Shown one piece after another: positions 6,568 through 10,629 of a stretch of DNA of 10,629 nucleotides. Numbering within the stretch: position 1 is the stretch's first letter; every line of letters begins with the position of its first letter. Origin of the DNA: Methylocapsa sp. (lineage in GTDB: Bacteria > Pseudomonadota > Alphaproteobacteria > Rhizobiales > Beijerinckiaceae); contig JAFMSB010000007.1 of assembly GCA_017353815.1 (NCBI GenBank), positions 5,696 to 16,324 on the forward strand, written 5' to 3'. Position numbers and translations under genes: made by a program. The notes under the pieces were generated by a model that had not been told where the DNA came from, did no database searches, and saw only the letters and a list, made by a program, of their open reading frames with translations.

Positions 6568-8532
6568 TCAAAGAGCCGTAGGCACGGTATCATTCTCCTT
6601 GCGCGAGCCATCGTTGGGCGGTTCGGCCTCGCTGGCTTGCGCGCCCGCCTCGATTTTGAAGCGGATTCCTTCCTCGATGGCGGCGCGGCGGAGCGTCTCT
6701 TCAGCCTGCCTTACCTCATACTGGCGCTGCCACATTGCGGCATAGATGCCGTTGCGCTCAAGGAGCGATTGATGCGCGCCTCGCTCTGCGATCCTGCCTT
6801 TGTCAAGCACAAGGATTTCATCGGCATGAACAATGGTCGAGAGCCGGTGCGCAATCACAACCGTTGTTCTTCCCTTTGCGACGATATCGAGTGCGTCTTG
6901 GATTTCGCGCTCGGTAAAAGTATCGAGCGCCGAGGTCGCTTCGTCGAGGACGAGAATGGGCGGCGCCTTCAAAATGGTCCGCGCGATGGCAACACGCTGT
7001 TTCTCGCCGCCCGAGAGTTTTAATCCCCGCTCGCCGACCTGCGCTTCATAGCTGCCGGGAATGTGCTCGATGAAGCGGTCGATGCGCGCGAGGCGCGCGG
7101 CTTCGCGCACCTCGGCATCGGTTGCATCAAAGCGGCCATAACGAATGTTGTAGGCGATGGAGTCATTGAAGAGAACCGTATCCTGCGGGACCATGCCGAT
7201 GTTGGCACGCAGCGATGCTTGCGTTGCAAAGGCGATGTCTTGCCCATCGATTGTGATCCGTCCTGAAGTTGGCTCATAGAACCGGAAAATCAATCGCGAC
7301 AACGTCGATTTGCCGGCCCCTGAGGGGCCAACGACCGCCACGGTTTTTCCGGCGGGGACCTCGAAGCTCACATCTTCCAAAATTGGCCGCCGCTTGTCGT
7401 AGCAAAACGATACATGCTCAAAAGCAAGCCTGCCTTCGCTCACATGAAGCGGAGTTGCGCCGGGACGGTCCTCGATTTCCGGGCGCTGGTCCAAAATGGC
7501 AAACATCATTTCGATATCGATTGCCGACTGCCTGATCTCGCGATAGACGACACCCATGAAGTTAAGCGGCTGATAAAGTTGAATCATCATCGCGTTGATG
7601 AGGATGAAATCGCCGATTGTGTTGGCGCCGCTCACGATGCCACGAATGCTCATCGCCATCGCGGCGGTCAGCCCGACTGTAAATATGACCGCCTGGCCTG
7701 CGTTCAGAAAAGCAAGTGAGGTGTATGTCTTTACGCTCATGCGCTCGTAGCGGGCGATGGATTTGTCATAGCGCTTCTTTTCCCGCTCCTCGGCATTGAA
7801 ATATTTCACCGTCTCGAAATTGAGCAGGCTGTCAATCGCCTTGGTGTTGGCGTCGGTGTCGCTTTCATTCATCGCCCGCCGGATTGCGATCCGCCAATTC
7901 GTCGCCGCGGTGGTAAATCCCATATAGGCAATGATCATAAGCGACACGGCCACCGCATAGCGCCAGTCGAATTGAACCAGGAAAACCCCTAGAATCAGGA
8001 TAAATTCGACAATTGTCGGGATCGCGGTCAGCACAGTGGTCCGGACAATTGTTTCGATCGAATTGCGCCCGCGCTCGAGGATCCTTGTGAGCCCGCCGGT
8101 CTTGCGCTCGAGATGATAGCGCAGCGACAGCGAATGCAGATGGGAAAAAACTTCGCCCGCGAGGCGGCGCACCGCATGCATCGCGACAGCGGCAAAGATC
8201 GCATCGCGCGATTGATTGAGGAGCGCCATCACAATCCGCAGGGCGCCGTAAAGGAGCGTAAAGACAAGCGGGCCTGCGGCCATGCTAAAAAAGGGCGGGC
8301 GGGCGGGATTGCTCAGCGCGTCCGTTGCCCATTTGAACGAATAAGGAATGGCGATAGTGATAGCCTTTCCGGCCAAAAGCAGAGCCAGACAGGCAAAAAT
8401 CCGCAGCTTCAAGTCGGAGCGCCCGCGCGGCCAAACATAGGGCCAAAGCTTGCGCAGGGTCGAGCGGCCGAGCCAACGCGCCGGCACCTTGGCTTGCGGC
8501 TTCGCGGCACTGAACGAATAATGGAAATTCAT
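6568..8532 (-). CDS. Atm1-type ABC half-transporter (permease-ATPase fusion)
   Basis: Homodimeric inner-membrane exporters of the Atm1/ABCB7 class move glutathione-linked sulfur or metal species out of the cytoplasm and are tied to Fe-S and heavy-metal homeostasis. From ATG 8532 the product has 654 residues. An N-terminal region with several transmembrane helices (about 45-320) precedes the ATPase domain. ATPase motifs are Walker A GPSGAGKST (402-410), signature LSGGE (506-510), Walker B ILVLDEA (526-532) and switch His562 in AHRLS. Atm1 hallmarks are SLLNFETVKYFNAE and LNAGQ; the Asn and Gln of LNAGQ match residues that bind glutathione disulfide in Novosphingobium Atm1. A TTG at 8577 in frame would add 15 residues of no recognizable conservation, so ATG is preferred, though its ribosome site is weak. 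psd follows after 35 bases. The exact substrate is not readable from sequence. Confidence 0.93.
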   Translation of the reverse strand: MNFHYSFSAAKPQAKVPARWLGRSTLRKLWPYVWPRGRSDLKLRIFACLALLLAGKAITIAIPYSFKWATDALSNPARPPFFSMAAGPLVFTLLYGALRIVMALLNQSRDAIFAAVAMHAVRRLAGEVFSHLHSLSLRYHLERKTGGLTRILERGRNSIETIVRTTVLTAIPTIVEFILILGVFLVQFDWRYAVAVSLMIIAYMGFTTAATNWRIAIRRAMNESDTDANTKAIDSLLNFETVKYFNAEEREKKRYDKSIARYERMSVKTYTSLAFLNAGQAVIFTVGLTAAMAMSIRGIVSGANTIGDFILINAMMIQLYQPLNFMGVVYREIRQSAIDIEMMFAILDQRPEIEDRPGATPLHVSEGRLAFEHVSFCYDKRRPILEDVSFEVPAGKTVAVVGPSGAGKSTLSRLIFRFYEPTSGRITIDGQDIAFATQASLRANIGMVPQDTVLFNDSIAYNIRYGRFDATDAEVREAARLARIDRFIEHIPGSYEAQVGERGLKLSGGEKQRVAIARTILKAPPILVLDEATSALDTFTEREIQDALDIVAKGRTTVVIAHRLSTIVHADEILVLDKGRIAERGAHQSLLERNGIYAAMWQRQYEVRQAEETLRRAAIEEGIRFKIEAGAQASEAEPPNDGSRKENDTVPTAL

Positions 8533-8731
8533 GCGGTCAATTGGCTCGCAGAGGCTTGCTTTACGCAGCGCATCCAAATGCCTATAGGTAATCTACCGGC
8601 AAGCCTGCGCCATCCGAGTTTTGCGATTATGTTTTATCACGGTCCACAAAAAACCTTCCACTTCTCCGGGCGCATTGCACCGCTCCCGTCTTGCCTCCGG
8701 CTTGAACAAATTTAAGCAGCCCGCCGAGATC

Positions 8732-9367
8732 ATGGCAGCACGGCATCAAACAGGCGAGGCCTCCTCGCGCCTCGTCCGCAATATTTGCGTCTATTGCGGC
8801 TCCTCCAAGGGCGCCATCCCGGTTTATGCGAGGGCTGCGCGGCAGCTTGGCGAGGCGATGGCCAAGGCCGGGGTCGGCCTTGTTTTTGGCGGAGGCGGCG
8901 TCGGGCTCATGGAAGCAATAGCCAGTTCCGTTCTCGCCAATGGCGGCAGAGTTACCGGAATCATTCCTTCCTTTCTGATTGGCAGCGAGGGGCCCCTTCC
9001 GGGCCTCACTGAGTGTATCGCCGTCGCGAATATGCATGAGCGCAAGCGGCTTATGTTCGAGCGTGCCGATGCCTTTGTCGCGCTGCCGGGCGGTCTCGGC
9101 ACGTTGGATGAGCTCGCCGAGCAATTGAGCTGGGTCCAACTCGAGCGTCACACGAAGCCAGTTGTGATCGCCGACATCGCCGGTTTCTGGAGACCGTTGC
9201 TCGATCTCTTCGCCCATATGCGGCAGCAGCAATTTATCCGCCAGCCCTTCGAGGTTCGCTATCTTGTTGCCGAAAAGATCGAGGATATCTTGCCGATGGT
9301 CGAAACCGCCGCGGCTAAGCCGGGGGCTTTCGGCAAAACCAAGCTGAGCATCGATACGCGGTTGTGA
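8732..9367 (+). CDS. LOG-family (TIGR00730) nucleotide phosphoribohydrolase-like protein
   Basis: LOG-family proteins hydrolyse nucleoside 5'-monophosphates to free base and ribose 5-phosphate; in plants they activate cytokinins, and in bacteria the physiological substrate is often unknown. The 211-residue product has the Rossmann-like fold pattern: CVYCGSS near the N terminus (19-25), LVFGGGGVGLMEAI (50-63), the catalytic MHERK segment (101-105) and the diagnostic PGGxGTxxE motif as PGGLGTLDE (119-127). ATG 8732 is chosen because homologues begin shortly before VRNICVYCGSS. The frame stays open upstream to a TTG at 8621, but the extra 37 residues look like untranslated leader. It is divergent from the exporter gene, and a tonB-like gene follows on the same strand after 70 bases. 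Confidence 0.93.
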   Translation: MAARHQTGEASSRLVRNICVYCGSSKGAIPVYARAARQLGEAMAKAGVGLVFGGGGVGLMEAIASSVLANGGRVTGIIPSFLIGSEGPLPGLTECIAVANMHERKRLMFERADAFVALPGGLGTLDELAEQLSWVQLERHTKPVVIADIAGFWRPLLDLFAHMRQQQFIRQPFEVRYLVAEKIEDILPMVETAAAKPGAFGKTKLSIDTRL

Positions 9368-9437
9368 TCCTCTTGGATAGCGTAAGCTGAGCTCCTGTTT
9401 CTCATCGGCGGCCGCAGCAGGAAGGGATTTAGAGAGT

Positions 9438-10457
9438 GTGACTCTCGATCAAGGAAACCCTGATGCGGTAATCTCGGCCGACCCGTCGGAGCGACTCTTG
9501 GCCCCGCCGGAGCGCCGGCGGGAGCCTTTCCCGTTCCTCTTTTTGGCATGCTTTCTTGCTCACGCGGCAATCTTGGCTGTGCTTCTATTTCAAAATTATT
9601 TCCACAGCCCTGCCCCTGCCGCCGCCGAGGAAATACCGGTCGAAATCGTGGCTGAGATCCCGCCCGAGCCAGCCATTAAGCCTCTGCCTCCGCCGCCCGA
9701 TCATATTACCCCGCCGGTGGTCAAACCGGAAACTCCGCCCGAAAAGGTGCCGCTCGATGATGTGAAAATCGCCCATGATGCGCCCGTTTCGGGCAACGCT
9801 GCCCAAACGCAGAAGTCGGACACGGAAAGGGAGACACGGGCGCCACAGACCGCTCCTCCGCCCAAGCTTGCTGCGCTGCAGCCGCCCGAAAAAAAGCCCG
9901 AGCAGGAAAAGGCAGCCGCTCCGGTAAACGAAAAGCCGGCGGAAGCTTCCTCTCCTTCTCCGGATGAGAAAAAGCTACCCAATGATGAGCCCGATGCCGA
10001 GGCTCTCGAGAAAGCGCAGCCGCCCGTTCTTAAACCCAAAGACAAGAAGGCGCCGAAACCGAGCAAGGATACGGCCGCTGAAGGGCGGAAGGTCACCGTT
10101 GCGCAGCAACTCGCAGCCTTGGCTCCGGCCCCCAGTTTTTCTCTCGGCGCCAAGGCAAAGGCAGCGCCAATCGGCGGCGGCACCGAAAAGGCGAGCTATG
10201 AGTCCTTGCTCATGGGCTTGATCAGCCGCCAATTGAGGTCCCCGCACAACACGAGCCATCTCGTCCATTCCGGGGATATCGGCCTTTTTGTCGATGAGCT
10301 CGGGAACCTCACCCATCAGGCGCTTTACCATGCAAGCGGCGACCCGGCGCTCGACGCCGCCTGGATTGCGGCGGTTCGGCGCGCAGCGCCATTTCCCGCC
10401 CCTCCAAGAGGCCTTCCGCACGGCTTTCTTCTGCATTTCACGGACCGGGACTATTGA
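9438..10457 (+). CDS. TonB-like energy transducer protein
   Basis: TonB-type proteins carry the energy of the ExbB-ExbD proton channel across the periplasm to outer-membrane receptors. The 339-residue product has the expected plan: a cytoplasmic stretch (1-30), one signal-anchor helix (31-55), a long periplasmic linker rich in Pro, Lys, Glu and Ala (about 57-230), and a C-terminal TonB domain (about 252-337) with GDIGLFVDELGNL, a GDPALDAAWIAAVRRA segment and PFPAPP. His42 in the membrane helix, with Cys38 four residues before it, resembles the Ser-x3-His pair of TonB that couples to ExbB/ExbD, with Cys in place of Ser. The start is GTG 9438, with AGGGA 10 bases upstream. No exbB, exbD or receptor gene is adjacent. 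TolA is a less likely reading because of the C-terminal domain. Confidence 0.85.
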   Translation: MTLDQGNPDAVISADPSERLLAPPERRREPFPFLFLACFLAHAAILAVLLFQNYFHSPAPAAAEEIPVEIVAEIPPEPAIKPLPPPPDHITPPVVKPETPPEKVPLDDVKIAHDAPVSGNAAQTQKSDTERETRAPQTAPPPKLAALQPPEKKPEQEKAAAPVNEKPAEASSPSPDEKKLPNDEPDAEALEKAQPPVLKPKDKKAPKPSKDTAAEGRKVTVAQQLAALAPAPSFSLGAKAKAAPIGGGTEKASYESLLMGLISRQLRSPHNTSHLVHSGDIGLFVDELGNLTHQALYHASGDPALDAAWIAAVRRAAPFPAPPRGLPHGFLLHFTDRDY

Positions 10458-10629
10458 TCTTTGACTAACACAGTAACATCAGAAGGGCAACTCGGCTTGC
10501 TTCCAGAAGGCAGCGACGAGAGTTTTGCGCCGCTGGCTGCGTTTGAGCTTGGTGGCAAAAGCGCCGAGCTCCGCAAAGTCCTTCGGACAGAAGTTTGGCA
10601 TCTCATGCTGCTTCCAATGCGCCCACAGG
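10458..10629. mobile_element. End of an IS630-type insertion sequence
   Basis: The right edge contains the terminal part of an insertion sequence whose transposase reads leftwards and ends at 10479. The element's boundary must lie between the tonB-like stop (10457) and the transposase stop, so the insertion abuts the preceding gene. IS630-family elements target TA, and a TA is present at 10466-10467, but the terminal inverted repeat cannot be confirmed with only one end in view. Confidence 0.55.
10479..10629 (-). CDS. IS630-family transposase, C-terminal part (runs off window)
   Basis: On the minus strand a frame enters from the right edge and ends at TGA 10481-10479, giving 49 residues. They include LWAHWKQHEMPNFCPKDFAE, then RSQRRKTLVAAFWKQAELPF. 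This matches the typical C-terminal tail of IS630-type DDE transposases, with a 'W..lK.he..nFcP.d..eL' block followed by 'kr...rr.tlv.aFWkQAeL'. The catalytic DDE residues lie outside the window, so whether the element is intact cannot be judged. It is convergent with the tonB-like gene, with 21 bases between the two stop codons. Confidence 0.75.
   Translation of the reverse strand, partial: LWAHWKQHEMPNFCPKDFAELGAFATKLKRSQRRKTLVAAFWKQAELPF

Noticed and set aside
8533..8731. Promoters in the divergent region between the ABC exporter and the LOG-family gene
   Set aside because: The stretch is relatively AT-rich around 8620-8655 and probably holds promoters, but I found no -35/-10 pair with acceptable spacing.
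8621..8731. N-terminal extension of the LOG-family protein from TTG 8621
   Set aside because: The added residues show no family conservation, and ATG 8732 gives the normal N terminus.
10066..10457. TolA rather than TonB as the identity of the Pro/Lys-rich membrane protein
   Set aside because: The C-terminal segment, with LDAAWIAAVRRA then PFPAPP, follows the TonB C-terminal pattern, and no tol-pal genes are nearby.

Overview
The window reads as chromosome of an alphaproteobacterium, most likely of the order Hyphomicrobiales (Rhizobiales). This rests on high-GC coding sequence, an Atp12-type F1-ATPase assembly chaperone (in bacteria essentially an alphaproteobacterial family), alphaproteobacterial F1 subunits, and an Atm1-type ABC exporter next to a short-form phosphatidylserine decarboxylase. 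A family or genus cannot be fixed from sequence alone. No complete new biological system is evident. The points of interest are broken gene neighbourhoods, one strongly supported non-canonical start codon, and a chaperone placed back to back with its client.

Left part (1-3177, genes on the minus strand): the start of an F1 operon, atpH-atpA-atpG. The usual next genes, atpD and atpC, are absent. Four bases beyond the atpG stop lies the stop of a convergent fragment resembling the N-terminal domain of acyl-CoA dehydrogenases, so the operon appears cut by a rearrangement exactly behind atpG.

Middle (3178-5776): a divergent intergenic region of about 240 bases holds a 15-base perfect palindrome and a GC-rich hairpin. 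It separates the atp genes from a plus-strand pair, atp12 and pccB. The chaperone for the alpha subunit is therefore back to back with the operon that encodes that subunit. pccB is coupled to atp12 by a CTGA overlap in which CTG appears to be the start codon.

Right-middle (5834-8532, minus strand): an Atm1-type half-transporter followed by psd. The pssA gene often found after psd in relatives is missing; pccB converges on psd instead.

Right end (8732-10629): divergent from the exporter are a LOG-family phosphoribohydrolase-like gene and an orphan TonB-like energy transducer without exbB/exbD beside it. The window closes with the C-terminal end of an IS630-type transposase on the minus strand, directly behind the tonB-like gene.

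The genes fall into energy conservation (F1 subunits and their chaperone), propionyl-CoA metabolism, membrane lipid synthesis, thiol/metal export and outer-membrane energization. Most are housekeeping. No RNA genes, CRISPR arrays or phage modules were seen.
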